Notes: generated from the letters alone by a model not told the origin. DNA of 64,000 nucleotides from Echinarachnius parma (GCA_037951105.1 JBAMJV010003055.1:62001-126000); one strand, 5' to 3'; positions 11,315-24,587 are shown, numbered from the stretch's first letter. A program made the numbers and translations.

Positions 11315-11744
11315 CAGGGTGGCCCCATAAACGGAAGAGGATACTTGCCATAATGAAGAAACATGATGACTAGGTTCACAAGATAGGGCATAGCTTTTAC
11401 AGAGAAAAAAGATAGCAAGAACAGTAATTTTGGTGGACAAGTAATTTTTGTTTTAGGATGTCTTTAAATGACACCATGTCAGGTTCCAATTTTTTGTCAA
11501 TTTCTACAAAGTCGGTGCTTGATGCCATGACGGGCAGGATGTGTGATTTATCAGGCACCGACTTGGTAGATATTGACAAAAATTTGAACCTGACATGGTG
11601 TCACCATGAAACAAAAACTACTTGACCAAACTTACTGCTCTTGGTATCATTTTCCTTTACAAAAGATGCCCTATCCCGTGTCCCTAGTCATCATGTTTCT
11701 TTATTATGGCAAGTGTCCCATTCCGCTTTTTGGTGGCCACCCTG
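11315..11744. mobile_element. 430-bp TA-flanked fold-back MITE
   Basis: CAGGGTGGCC at the left and its inverse GGCCACCCTG at the right, with TATA at both edges. Almost the whole length is an inverted repeat of about 200-bp arms, for example TTGCCATAATGAAGAAACAT against ATGTTTCTTTATTATGGCAA. The arms meet near 11530. The termini look mariner-like. Confidence 0.82.
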
Positions 11745-11964
11745 TATAGAAGTATACCTTTGAAGCTATTAAAGGAAAAATTGCAAAAATAAAAATATGG
11801 GTAGACAGGGATAAAAAAGCCCAGAGCATTTATTTTGGCTGTTGTTTTTAGTCATGGTGGTGGAAAGATAAACAAAGAAGGATTTGACTAAATATTTATG
11901 TTTCTTCAAGATATTTTACCACTTAATCAGGTAAACCTGTTAACTTAAAGGGGTAAAATATACA

Positions 11965-12174
11965 GGGTCGACACTAGCATTTGCCCGATTGCCTAGGGCA
12001 AGTAAAATTCCATGAATGGTCTAGTTTTGTTGCCCAATCGGGCAACTAAATAATTGTTCAACTGCAACAGAAAATGTTATTTCATCATCTAAATATCATG
12101 GGCAAAGTACAATTTGAAAATGTATGATTTTACTTTCTAAATGGGCCAGTTCAGAGTGTGGAGGCATGTTTTCA
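11965..12174 (+). mobile_element. hAT-like MITE family A copy
   Basis: Opens CAGGGTCGACACTAGC and closes AGTGTGGAGGCATG. The internal GGGCAAGTAAAAT and the palindromic TTGCCCAATCGGGCAA are as in other copies. Its target duplication is not readable. Confidence 0.7.
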
Positions 12175-12631
12175 GTGGCATCACTAAGGGGGCATGTGCC
12201 CCCATCCCCCCCCCCCTAAATAAAATTGAGAAAAAAACAATACAAGACAAAGGGGAACTTTTGAGAAAATAAAGAAAATAAGTAAACACATAAGGTGCCC
12301 CCACCCCCCAATAATCTACCTGTACATGCCCTTTGATCAGTCAGTCCAACCATAGACCCTACTACGGTCCAACCATAGGTCCAACAACGCTGCCACTGCT
12401 TGTATTCTCTGAGTGTTACCAGAGTGCATGTAGCCTCGCTTTTATTAAATCAAATAGGACTACTGCTGCCCTTGCCCCTAGGCCTTGTCTATTCTGACTC
12501 CCAAGGTCAAAGGTCAAACCCAAACAATTTCAATGTGGATGAAGCGCTAAAGCCAGTCTTCGGCTGACAGATGGCATTAGTCCAAGCTCAGGTAGATACA
12601 GACTACCAAAACCATCCCCTGTCTCTACCAT

Positions 12632-12806
12632 TTAAATTGGACATGTTGCAACTTGGATGTACGTTGGAAGTATTCGTAACCGAAAGTTTAAAGGGACACT
12701 TGCACAGACCCGTACCCATTAAATTGGACATGTTACAACTTGGATGTACGCTGGAAGTATTCGTAACCAAAGTTTAAAGGGACACTTGCACAGACCAATC
12801 CCAGTA
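12632..12806. repeat. 88-bp tandem duplication
   Basis: AAATTGGACATGTTGCAACT to GACACTTGCACAGACC repeated head-to-tail with a handful of changes; a shorter echo (AAAGTTTAAAGGACC) follows at 12893. Confidence 0.9.
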
Positions 12807-13077
12807 TCTATTAGAATCAAAGAACTGGACAAAAGTGTTGTAAGGGCGAAGATACCGGCTTCTTCTGGTTACTCTCCGTTAGACTTTGTACAACAAAGTT
12901 TAAAGGACCTTAACAACAATGATACAGGATGAATTTAATTCTATCAATTATTTTTTTATAGAAAATTATGGGTCATTTTAAAGAGGATGTATAAAAAAAC
13001 AATTTAATATTAGAATGAAAGTTCATTTGTATTGGTATTTCATAAGAAGTAACACAGGTCATTTACAACGCTGATGA

Positions 13078-13262
13078 CAGTGGCATAGCCAGGGATTTTG
13101 CGAGGGGGGGCTCTAACCCGCGAGTGCGTTTTGGGTCTGCTGGTGGGGAACTAGGGGGCACAGCCTCCAAGAAGCTTTAAGATTTTAGCTGTTCATTTCC
13201 CCAAATCAGCTAAAAAGCAACAAAAAAAAAAAACCTAAGGGGCCCCCCTCGCAACGCCAGTG
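13078..13262. mobile_element. hAT-like MITE (CAGTGGC...GC family)
   Basis: CAGTGGCATAGCCAGGG to CAACGCCAGTG, with flanks GCTGATGA and GCTGACGA (8 bp, one mismatch) and subterminal GGGGGGCTC/GGGGCCCCCC stretches. It lies about 100 bp outside netrin exon 2. Truncated-looking relatives are at about 12173-12320 and 33075-33130. Confidence 0.75.
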
Positions 13263-13364
13263 GCTGACGAAGGCTGTAGTTGACAAGTGAACAGTTCAGA
13301 GGTAAATATTTGTATTGCAATCAAAAGTTTAAAATGTTACTTCTTATTAAACAAAATACTGTAC

Positions 13365-13666
13365 CTGTAAAACTGGGCTGAAATCAAATCTCCTAGCACT
13401 GGGCCTATTCTCCAGTGTACTAAAGGCAATATTTCCTCCCGTCAGCGGCGAGATATCGCTGAATTCACTTGTGCATAGCGCCTTCGTCTCGTCCGACGAG
13501 CTCACGTAATCGCTATCTGGAAAGCCGTACGTTGAGCGGCACGAACCGCTGTAATACTGATATGGTATCCATGGGCAGTCTTGACACGTCCTCTTGTAGA
13601 CGGCAAAACTCTCCGGCCGCGGCGAATAGAATTTGAGACGGATGTACGTTATTTCAAACGATTTAC
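13365..13666 (-). CDS. NTN1: Netrin exon 2: central laminin N-terminal domain
   Basis: The 302-nt exon supplies GT to complete Gly122 and then 100 codons, ending exactly on Gln222. Acceptor TTGCAG and donor GTACAG bound it. Landmarks shared with netrins are GKSFEITYI, FYSPRPES, AVYK, PWIPYQYYS, the cysteine after YYSGS, SPLTGGNIAFSTLENRPSA, and FSPVLQ. In vertebrate netrin-1 the second landmark reads FCSPRPES; here the cysteine is Tyr135. Two extra cysteines, C149 and C152, occur in the stretch RTCQDCPW where vertebrates have none. The splice phase fits exon 1 (1 to 2 bases) and exon 3 (phase 0). Base composition is more GC-rich than the surrounding intron. Confidence 0.93.
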
Positions 13667-13896
13667 CTGCAACGATACAAAGCAAAAGAGAAATACATTT
13701 AGAATCAAATCACATTGTTATAGGCCTGTGTGATGAAAAAAAATACTTCAACGACCAAATAAAACTTGACTATTGGGCAAAGGAAACACAAGATGGACAT
13801 AAATTTATTTACCTGTAGAAGCAAATGAGCAAAATACATATATTGACATTTAATTTTTATGTTTGAAGCCGATACTTATAAGCAACATCTGACATA

Positions 13897-14118
13897 TGAT
13901 GACACACGCGGTACCCCGGGGTACCGTTGTACCTTGGGGTACCGTGTTGTGTAGCGCCATCTTGCGTCCAACCGTACCGCAGCTATTGCGTTGTGCATGC
14001 AGTACAGCGCGCGATTGTATGCACGCTATACCCACAGTACAGCCCTAAAAATTAAATAAATAATTAAACAAAATGGCGGATTTTCGTCTGGTACCCCGGG
14101 GTACCGTTTATGTCATCA
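13897..14118. mobile_element. 222-bp MITE with GGTACCCCGGGGTACC palindromes
   Basis: TGATGACACACG plus GGTACCCCGGGGTACC at the left, and the same palindrome followed by GTTTATGTCATCA at the right; TA lies on both sides. A third, partial GGTACC motif (TTGGGGTACC) lies next to the left palindrome. Confidence 0.78.
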
Positions 14119-15167
14119 TATATACAAATGTATCTTTTATAAATTATTTTAGTAATTCATAATGACAAAAAAAATGAAATAATGGCAACAATGAATGAAT
14201 GAAACTTGATCGAGATGTTAATAAAACTTGAGACTGGTGAACATGATATCAAATGATTCATGGATAAAAACTGTTGAATAACTGAATTAATCTTGGCTGA
14301 AAGCCCAATAAAACTTGAGAATGACCATGGACATGGATGCATGTAATGTACTCTCAAAGAATTAACCTTTTGTAAAGTAAACAAAGAGAAAATTTAAAGG
14401 ATGACAGGACTTAATAGTAAAAACAATTTGCTGCTTTAACATTTGAAAAAAATATCATCCTATAGGAGGATCGTACATGTATCTTTTATCAGAGGAAACA
14501 TAATACTTTTGTTTTAAATCAATATTATGTGAATACATTTTTTCAAATTTCCAGAACTGCATTAATTCAGTACAATAGTAAGGAATCTGGATTGAAATGA
14601 TTTTTCTTAGTGTTTATATAAGCAAAATAAATTAAATTCATCTATCACTCTAGCAATTGCACATGTACATGTACATGTATGTGATGATATTACTGAAATT
14701 GGGATGTACCGAGCTAAAACCATAAGACACTGCACAATGTTCCTCCATACCCATACACAAACATACATGTACAACAAAATGGTATTCTGGAATTGATTTT
14801 CTCATGTACTGCAGTGTATATGACTGGCACTGGTAGTAGATATACAAACTACCCCACTACACATCCCATCCATGGATCATCCTTATCTATCTACATGTAC
14901 ATACAGTAGTCTTATAAATCATCCAGGCTTGATAAGTCTCCACTCTCCAAGTGACCTCCTTTGGAGAGGAGGTCATCTCAGGTCACTAGGGGTCATCTAA
15001 GGTCAAGTTAGGGTGGGCCTCTAAATATTTGACAACTTAGTGGATGGATGGATCTGTGACTGTCCTTCTCTCTCTCTCTCTCTCAATTTTCTCAAAAACT
15101 TTTTCAGCATTATCTGAGCAGTGCCAATGACATCACATCACGACCATGATAACTCTTCTCATATACA

Positions 15168-15498
15168 CAGGGCTCCACACTCAACTTGTTGGTCAGTGGC
15201 CAGTGGCCCAGTCAGGCCAGTGAAATAATTTCTTCCCCTTTTCTGGTGGCCCGAAAGAAAAATTTTACTGGCCCAAAAATTGTATTTCATGAGTAAACTT
15301 TTACTATTCAAAATATCACTCTTTCCTGATCAAATCTGTGATTATAGATGAGCATAAGATGTAATAAATCAAGATGTCGGGTTGAAAATCTGCTTGCCCG
15401 ATCAGGCCACCAAAATATGTCTTTTATACATTTTTGCTGGCCCGAAGTGCAATTTCACTGGCCCCGGGCCAGCGGGCCAGTGTGAGTGTCGAGCCCTG
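15168..15498 (-). mobile_element. hAT-like MITE family B copy
   Basis: CAGGGCTCCACACTCAAC to GAGTGTCGAGCCCTG, 331 bp, about 80% like the 4279 copy read in the opposite direction. ATATAC occurs beside both ends. Confidence 0.75.
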
Positions 15499-17012
15499 AT
15501 ATACGTATGTATATATGTCTTTATCTCCTTCTGCCACCTCTTCCTCTATTACTCTCTCTTGTTTATTTTCTCTCCCCTTATTCCAGGGGAAAAAATCAAA
15601 TGTATTTTTAGCAGGCCACTATCCAAGCTCACCAGAATGCGAATAGCACTCATAAATGTGTTTTGTGTTGAACTCTTATCATGTAAATTTGTGTGAGAAC
15701 TTTTATGCTTTTGGGGGGCTATTTTGGGTATTTCAGGTGGTAAAGCGCCCTGGATCCCTTGCATGTTTCTCTGCATCTTTCTCATACCCCTCCTTGTATT
15801 CTGTCAGTAGACTTACATGCAATGAAAAGGTCATAGCGACATCATAAATCTTGTCACCATCAATGTGTGAGTTAAAAATATTGGACAGCTACTGGTACAG
15901 TAGATGTAATACATGTATGTGCACATCCCCACCCCCCCCCCCCCTCGTTTTCTCTCTTCCTATTTTCTCAACCTCGTTTTAGTTTTAAAGATACTATGAT
16001 TACTATCCTCCTTTTGCACGCCGAAATTCGTTGCTAGATAGTTGTCATTTATGTAAAAGATTAGGAATTAAAAATATAAGCACGCTAAAAGTGATTCAAT
16101 GAGATTTGTGATCAAAGTCATCGAACAGGATGATTTTCTTTGAACTTGTTATTAAATGATAATAATGATCCGCGATAATTAGATTCGGAACAGAAAAACA
16201 GTGAGCCTGAGGGTTAGACTTCAAAGCGACTGTTTCTCCTTGCATCACTTGAATCATTTAACGCTTTATTGGATGTACATAATACCATTTTGGCTTATAT
16301 AATGTTTTACTGAACTTGACGATGCCTGCAAAATGAGTACTGTACCTTTAAGTCACAATCAGTAGAATGCCACGTTGTGAGAAAGGTCATGGTATCATCA
16401 TAAATCTTGAGTTATCATTCAATAAAGAGTGGTTAAGAAAAACAACTGTTACAACTACTGTGGAGTTGCATGGAAAATCTGATTCCATGGCATTCACATT
16501 TGAAAGCAAGTAAAATGGAGGCAAGACAATTTTTTCTTTCTCTCATTCATTCTGGGTTATGTAGAGAAGAAAATTGTGTGACACCGATAGAACCACTATG
16601 GTATGAACAGGGTATAAGATAATCATGTTTAAAAGTTGAGAGCCATGTAGAAACCAATGTAAGCACTCATTTATATTTGAAGAATGTTCCCCCAAATTAG
16701 ACACATGTATCCATTATCCAAACAAAATCTGCATTACATTTTTAAATAGATTAGAGGAGGCTTGATCAGCCCTACAAGATGGTACATGCGTAAAGTTTCT
16801 CATTTTATCAAAAGATTGACTTAATTCCTTCTCACTTTCACCCAATAACATGTTATGAGTGTACAGTAGTGTCAATGTACTTTCCTGGGCAATATGTGGG
16901 TGATCTGTCATTTTGGTCCTAAATCCACGGAGGGGTAGCAAATCCCCTCCCAATCCCAACCTGCTCTCAGTCCCACAATGCAAGGGACAGGAAAGAAAGA
17001 GGTAAACATTAT

Positions 17013-17275
17013 CCAGGGCTCGACACTAGCATTTAATTGACCGCTTGCTCTGGGCAAGTAGAAATTGATGTCGGGCAAGTACAATGTTGTAGATGGTCAT
17101 GGTTGCTTGCCCGATAGGGTAATTCAAATTTATCTTCAACTACTAAAAGAGAATGTAGTTTGTTACATGAAACCTCATCCAGAAGTAAGTGGACAAGTAA
17201 ATTGAGTAAAATGTTGAACATTTATGATTTTATTTGCCCAAACGGGCCAGTAGAGAAAATATTTAGTGTGGAGGT
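17013..17275 (+). mobile_element. hAT-like MITE family A copy
   Basis: Opens CAGGGCTCGACACTAGC, with GGGCAAGTA motifs inside and TTAGTGTGGAGGTT at the far end. CATTATC occurs directly before it and again about 10 bp after it, a possible degraded duplication. Confidence 0.7.
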
Positions 17276-17827
17276 TACCATGGTTTGCATTATCAACCAG
17301 GCAATGGTCTATCCTTCAACATGTAGACAAATAATATGAATAAATGAATGAATAAATAAATAAATAAATAAGTAAATAAATAAGTAAATAAAGGAATAAA
17401 TTAATTCATCAATATTCAATTAATTAGTTTGTATACATAACACTGAGCAAGTGTGCAGAAGACACTGTGCGCAAGGCCTTTCGCGAGATAGCAATGCACT
17501 TCTGATTTATGAATCTGAACCAACTGTTAAATGGGGACGAGTTTCCCAAATCCACTTCTATTGTTAATACGAATACCGCTAGAATTCCAATAGGATTTTC
17601 AGGGGGCTGGGAGGAGGGCAAATGAATTAGGCAAGGGGCAGCAAGGGGTTGAGCTTGACCATTTAATTAGCTGGCTGTTCATAGAATTCCAGGTCAAGGG
17701 ATGTTATGCATACACAGAGTGTACTGGTGAATGGTGATTTAATTGAAAGAGAAAACACCTTACTGGCGTTGGGATGTTTGCTGTTCCTTTGACCCTATGG
17801 ACAAACAGCAGCATTCCTTTGAAGTCA

Positions 17828-18265
17828 GGGCCCATATTTGGTCAACTTTATTTGGTCAAAATCGACCCAGAAACGGCTGAAATATTAATACATATATCTG
17901 ATCTTATAATTATTTGGGGCCCAAATAATTAGATGATTTTTCAAAAAATTAAAAAAATGCTTGCACTTTTTCAAAAATTTTCAAAAGCGTTTTTTAAATA
18001 GTTGTTGATGATCTCTCTATTTAATCATAATTTCAATAAAACATCACATGCATAATTTCATATGAAAAATGGTTGAAACCTATGCCTTTTTAGAAAGCGC
18101 CCTCTTGTGTTATAATGTCTCTTTTGAATGATAACAGGCTTTTTACTTAGTCGTTTGTAATTTTGTATACCTTTCGAACATGGTAGAGTTATAACTATTA
18201 GTTTATAATGTTACTGTCCAGGTTTGGTTACTAAAGTTCAGCCTTACCAAAACTGTACTACCCCT
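17828..18265 (+). mobile_element. Family D copy, 5' truncated
   Basis: Matches the family from GGTCAAAATCGACCCAGAAA onward and ends CCAAAACTGTACTACCCCT followed by TTAA. The first about 100 bp of the family are missing. Confidence 0.75.
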
Positions 18266-20107
18266 TTAATACTGATCCTTGCAATAAGCTATAGTTTATA
18301 TACAGTTTTAGTTGTATGTACAATGTATATTATACAGCTCCAGGCACTGTGACTCAGCCAGTACAGAGTGGGTTAATTAATTCGTTACAGGTTGATTTCC
18401 GGTGACTGATATCAGTTGCTGACTAACACCATAGTATATGTACATAATATACACGTGTACGAACGCTGAAATCAATGAATGATGCATTTGGGGGAAATCA
18501 AAATGGCCTTGAGAAGAAACTGAATAGTTTAGTGCTAAAATTTGGCCATTTAGAGGTGGTTTGCATTCGTAAATCAGACACGCATTAGCACTACCATCTT
18601 GGGAATGCCTTGTGCATGGTGTGAAATACCAGGGAATGAATTCAATTGGAATTCAATTTTGAGGGCTACTTTTCTACCATTGAAGTATGAAAATAATAGC
18701 ACTCTGAAATGTATTTTGCATTGAATTCTATCTATGCAGTTACAGGGGTTCTTTTAAAATGTTGGCTTTTGGGGACTGAGTCGCCCGACTGTACAAATGT
18801 ATAGACAATTTCACTGTTATAGAATCTACAATGTACATTAGCCCTTTAATAATTTTTTTTTTTTTCTCAAAAAAATAGTTTAGTGCGAACATGTACTATA
18901 TGTAAAGTAGGCCCGGTGAAACATCCATGCATGTATGTATTTCCCATTCACATCGGCTATATTACATTATAGCTGGAGAGCATATATGTTATGACAAGGA
19001 GTTCATTGTTGCTAAGCTGGAAGAGCGTAAGTAATTCCATACCAAGTTATTCTCTCTTTTCTCATGGCCCTAATACTAGTAGTAGATCCTTGCCTATCTT
19101 CTACTTTACTAGCCTTTTAGCAAGGCTTAGCGGCTGAATGGCTACGCTGCAGGAACGACAGAACGCTTGGTGGAGACTATCCGGCGAGCGGCAAAGCCGC
19201 GTGGTCGCGCTCTCCAGTCGTTCCTGCATACTATAACGTGCATTCAACTTAGCTCAGACGAGAGGCCTTGTCAAAAGGCTACTACTTTACTAGCTACTGG
19301 CTATAATGTGCAGTGTCAGTTAAAGTCACATTCTGACGGTTTTCAGGAGTTATTACCCTCAAAAAGAAGAAATGTTTGCCATTTTTCTAAAGCTCTCAGA
19401 ACGCTTCCAGTCAAAATTCCTCACTTTGAGTTTTCTATGGGCTTGCGAAGAAAGCTATAATAAGGAAAACAAATTTCCCTTTTTTGACAAGCAGCTCTCT
19501 GTTATTTCTGTGAATTATGTTTTTCTATTCTCTATCCCTCTCTTCTCAACATTCGGCTGCAGGCTATTTATTTTGTGCGTAAAAGTCAAATTTCCTTGAT
19601 CACTGCTCTGAATGGAATAATTTTTCTTATCAATGTTTCCTCATAGGATATCATGATTCCAAGGACACATACAATACAATCACCACAATTCATGCATCTT
19701 TTTGTTCAGTTCATCTGCAAATTGTGGCATAAAATGCACTATGTTTACTTTCCTCCCCTCATATAACTCAATACTCTAGTAACTCATTTCCATCATTTCA
19801 TGTTTGGAATTAATGTCACAAAAATCAAGACTTAAGTTTCTCAATTTTGGGGGCATGCATGAACCTACAAGTATGATGAAGAAAATCAAAATAAGGTCAA
19901 CTGTAAAAACCAAGGGTGAAACCACAATCAAAGAAAAGTGATGAACTATTAAGAACAGTCTTTTCTCATTGTTATGCTATCCTTGCCAAACTCAAAGGGA
20001 TAACAATTTACTCTGATATTCATTACATCCTCGTTACACTGAACCCATCACTTAATTCCATACCCACTTCATACCAACTTCCAACTAATGATCCCAGAAC
20101 ACCTATG

Positions 20108-20267
20108 CCCCGTTGCAGAAAGAGATACAATCGATTGTAAGTTAAGATTGCTTGTAAGTCAGAAAATTTGCGCATTTCAACTAATCAGATTTGCGGATTT
20201 CGAACACGTGATCTGACTTACGATTAATTGCAACTTACAATCGATTGTATCTCTTTCTGCAACGGGG
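20108..20267. mobile_element. 160-bp palindromic MITE
   Basis: CGTTGCAGAAAGAGATAC with ATCGATTGTAAGTTA at the left and the exact inverse at the right. The middle also pairs loosely (AATCAGATTTGCG). The target duplication is unclear because the ends merge into CCCC/GGGG. Confidence 0.78.
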
Positions 20268-21217
20268 CCCTGGACTGACAACATTACGTCTCACAAAACT
20301 GTCAATAAATGTCATTCAGAAACCAAAACATTATATATTATAAATTTATGTAATAATATGGCAAGTTTCTCCTTTTCTATAAAGAAAATCCAGTGATATT
20401 TGATGACATAATTTTCAGTACCCAATAAATTTTTGGTTGCAAGATTTATGCGTGATGATTTGAACTTCGCTGTTTTTAGCGACAAAAATGTTCCTTCCTT
20501 GGCCACCGTCATTATACATGTACATGTATTAAATGGCTTGCCTCGTCCAGGCACCAACATAGAATAGCTATGTATGTAAATGAAAACATCACTGCCCTTT
20601 CTGATAAACTTTCTGATAAACTTGAACAGTTTAAATTTGTAATCAAAAATATGAAAAGGGATAATATTCAAGAACGTCTGTTAAACACCTGTTCCTTTGG
20701 CTTTGTACATTGGCCGTAATCCTGCAACAGCCAACAGCAAGGAAAGCAATAGCGCCAGGTAGAGCCTAGTTTAGATGACTAAACGGCACAAGGACCTGTG
20801 CTATAGGATTACTCACAGAAATAAGAGGGCTGACTGATGTTGGCCAGTATACTTCAATGGTCTCAGTTCTATATATATACACTCAGGAATAAGGATGACA
20901 TTTTGTCATTGGAAATAAGTTATCTGAAATTGAATTAATTGATGCAGTTGCAGCCTGGGCTGGCAAGGACAATTTGCATTTTTTTTAAAAATCAAACACA
21001 AATATTTTGAACAGAAAGAGAAATCATGAGAGTCAAATAGTTGTAGATTACTCTAACATGGTTGGAGAAAAATATTCAGAAAGTAATTTAATAATTAAGA
21101 AACAGGAGAAACTACTTATAAAAACATATTTCTCCGACACTGTTCATAGCCAAAATATGTCTCGGACTTATTCTGGATGGGTAGATAGGGGGAAAACAAA
21201 GTTTTCATGAAATTTAA

Positions 21218-21942
21218 AGGTATGGTGACAAGAAAACTGCCTCAAAATTGGGTTTTACTGTATCTAAGGTAGATTTTCATGAAGATTACTAATACAAACA
21301 TATTTTCCTCGTGGGAAAACCCGGTAAAATAAAAAAATCAACTTGTAAATTCTCTTTCGGAACCCCCGTAAAAAAACTGAGTCCCGGGCGAACAAAAAAT
21401 GACGTCATCTTTGTGACGTCACCGGCAGGCAATCGCAGTTTAGCTCGGTCATAGACGTACACGCTGAGTACAATACTCACGTTGACACAGAGATATTATT
21501 TCCATTTGTTTCAATATTTGCAAACATTTGTTCAGGTTTATATCATGGGACGATATACACTCAGATGTGTAGCTGCATCCTGCTACAATTCATTTCTTAG
21601 CAATTCTTAAGCATTTTCAGTAAAACCTCAATTTACAAGCAAAAACGAGTTTGTTTTACAAGCAAGTCATAGGCTCTGCATGTAAACAATGCACATTCCT
21701 CCGCGTTGCGGTCTGCAAGTGATGTCATGAATCGGGTGACACGTGCGCACATTTCCGCTCTGCTATAAATGACTTTTTTTAGGAGCATGGAACGCCGATG
21801 CGTAATAAAGCAAAAAAGTTGCATGAAATTTACCTTTTTTTCCCAACTTAAGGATTTCTTTGAAAAAAAGAGTGTGGTATATCAATAAAGGCACATATTT
21901 AAAGCTATAAACCTGAATCAAAGCCGGGATTGCACCCCTCCT
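21218..21942. mobile_element. 725-bp TTAA-flanked element with two CREs
   Basis: AGGTATGGTGAC to AATCCCGGCTTTG-type right end (CACCCCTCCT), with TTAA on both sides (21214-21217, 21943-21946). It contains two perfect TGACGTCA sites (21400-21407, 21414-21421). The ends match only loosely, so the element call is moderate. Confidence 0.55.
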
Positions 21943-23216
21943 TTAAGTCAGGCAAATATAAATCATTAAGAAAACACAAAACACATCATGCAAGCATGCC
22001 CTCAGAGTTGATAACAAAAATATCTGACAACCTCTTGTATACATGCCCTGCATACATGCCCTGCATACAGGAAGTGGTATAGGATCAGGCCTTTTATTCT
22101 CTCAGACACTAAATCAATATGTCATTATCAATTGTGTGAAAACAAAGAAAAAGAATGTTGTGCTGTATGCAAACATATGTGACCAGCTACAGCAAAACCC
22201 ACTACTTGTCCGTAGTTCATGTTTTGAAGAAATGAGCATTTTAAGTTCACATAATGTGTGTAAACGACTTATGATGGTAAAATTGAAACAATCATATCTT
22301 CGTCAATTATTGACCAATTTGTTAGAACAAAGCATCAAATGAAAGCTTGTGATGTGGCCTTTCTAATGGTATGAAAATCTACATTTTGATTTTTACCGAC
22401 AAGTGCAGGGTTTTGCTATAGCCAGTCACATCATCACATGTATTGTACCTATAGGAGCTTGTAGCTCATTGATTGTACCCTTACTCTCAAACACAAATAA
22501 ACACACACACACACATACACAAACATTTTGTTTAAAGCGACACAGTTAATATATGGTACAAAAATAATTATTTTGTATTTTTAGCATCAAATAATTGGTA
22601 AAACAATCACCAGACTGACCAAAAATTACATTCTAACACTATTAAATAAAATTAAAAATTAAAATAAATCATTTAGTATTTCTCATAAAAAATATAAAAT
22701 GCATTACTGCTATTAACTGCCTGTGATAGTAATCCAAATTATGTAGAAGGCTGGAGGCATCGTGAAATTCACACACACAAATTATCCAAATCCAAATTAT
22801 GTGATTGTTATAGTATGCACAGGTCTGTTATCCCAAATATCAATGTCGAAAGATAATACCTTGATAAAGATAATAACTGATTTTAATTGCCACGGCCTAT
22901 AATACCAGCGCTACATCAGTAATATACCTAATTAAATTATGCATAAACCTAATTAGAATCAGTATTTATGCAATTTGACAGTGAAACAAAATTAAAGTGA
23001 ATTAAGTGGAATTTGGGCAAATTTAATTAGAATCCATATTTATGCAATTTTGACAGCAAAAGGATATTGAAGCAAAATAGAATTTGAGCAAATTTTATTA
23101 GAATCCAAACATGTTTTTCCAGAATGCACTAAGCCACTGAAGCGTCAGATAAAGGGTAATGTAAGCCGAATATACCACATCTCATCACTTCAGTGCCCCC
23201 CCCCCCCCCCCCCCCC

Positions 23217-23376
23217 CCGTTGCAGAAAGAGATACATTTAAATTTGATGGTAAGTTACAATTAATTGCAATTCAGATCATGTGTTCTGAATGCGCAAATC
23301 TGATTGGTTGAAAAGCGCAAATTGTCTGAATTACAGTTAATTGTAACTTACAATCGTTGTATCTCTTTCCACATCA
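23217..23376. mobile_element. Second copy of the CGTTGCAGAAAGAG palindromic MITE
   Basis: Follows a long poly-C tract directly. CGTTGCAGAAAGAGATAC opens it and GTATCTCTTTCCACA closes it with a worn end. The central inverted repeat GTTACAATTAATTGCA is kept. Confidence 0.72.
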
Positions 23377-23547
23377 TTACATCCCTTGTTTTCAACAACA
23401 CACTGGTATTTCATTGGTCATGAAAAAAGTATAAGAATACTACATGATATTAGATAACCAAAAACCCTCCACTTTTGTGACAAGTTACAATTCTTTGAAA
23501 TAACAAAATACTACATATATATACTCTATATCCACTATCATTATACC

Positions 23548-23550
<3 letters not shown>

Positions 23551-23614
<64 letters not shown>
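23551..23614. repeat. (TATC)n microsatellite
   Basis: About 16 uninterrupted TATC units. Confidence 0.95.
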
Positions 23615-24587
23615 GCCTATGTCTCTCCACTGCAGAAGGAAGGCCTCTTCATCACCATTCCATTTTCTTCTTTCTTGTGCTTGTCACATCCATTTTATAC
23701 CCTAGCAATCATTAAATGTATAGTTTTTCTTATATACTCTATGCAAGTGTGGATGTGCATGGATTAGCTTTATTTGATTCAAGTATCACATTGTCAGCAA
23801 GCACTAATGACTAATCCATGACCACTGATGCAGCAATAAAAGGGGATTAAAAGTAACCGATTATAACATCTTAGATCAACAGATCACATTTCCTCACGCA
23901 TCATTACAGCATCAGGTTACTCAACCACAAGCTCACTTTTCCAACGATCAATACTGACATCCATATTCAGGTACCCCATGGAATTTAAAGGACTATTTTA
24001 ACACTTCCATCCATGTAATTATTCCAGACACTACAAATGTTACATGGATTTCGTAACCTGTTTGAACAAGGTAATTTAATTCAGTATAACTATAAAACAT
24101 GTATTCTCTACAGATCCCGCCATCATCCACACCTAAGTATATTTGTAAATATCCCCTAACAAACTATACAGGAATAAATTTGACACCACAGAATTATTTT
24201 TAAAAAAGCGTTTCACCTGTAAAACAAATTACTTACATATTAAAACAAGACATTTTCAAAAACAAATTTGTCTATAGATCAAAACAAGAACATCCCTTTA
24301 AACTCTGCACAAGTTACTCAACATATCATTCCTGACTGCTCAATACTTCTTTATACACCCTCCATGTACCCCATGAAACCACTCATTGATCAAGGGGCTG
24401 TCATCCCTAACAAAGGGGATTAAGATTAAGTGGGGGGTCAAGAGGGGGGCACAATGACCCCCATGGCCTCACAGGAATCCCTCTACAAATTGAGCATACA
24501 ATGGTTTGAGCACTGACAATACACGGATGGGAAGAGGCAGGAATGACAATACAGAAGATAGTTTTGATATATGTAACACATATAACC

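Larger units (their letters stand above)
9592..13364 (-). other. Netrin intron 2
   Basis: Contains a 24-bp triplication near 10290-10355, poly-C at 11145-11166, the fold-back MITE 11315-11744, a family A copy, an 88-bp tandem duplication (12632-12806) and the 13078-13262 MITE. 9600-10280 and 10360-11140 show nothing recognisable. Confidence 0.85.
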
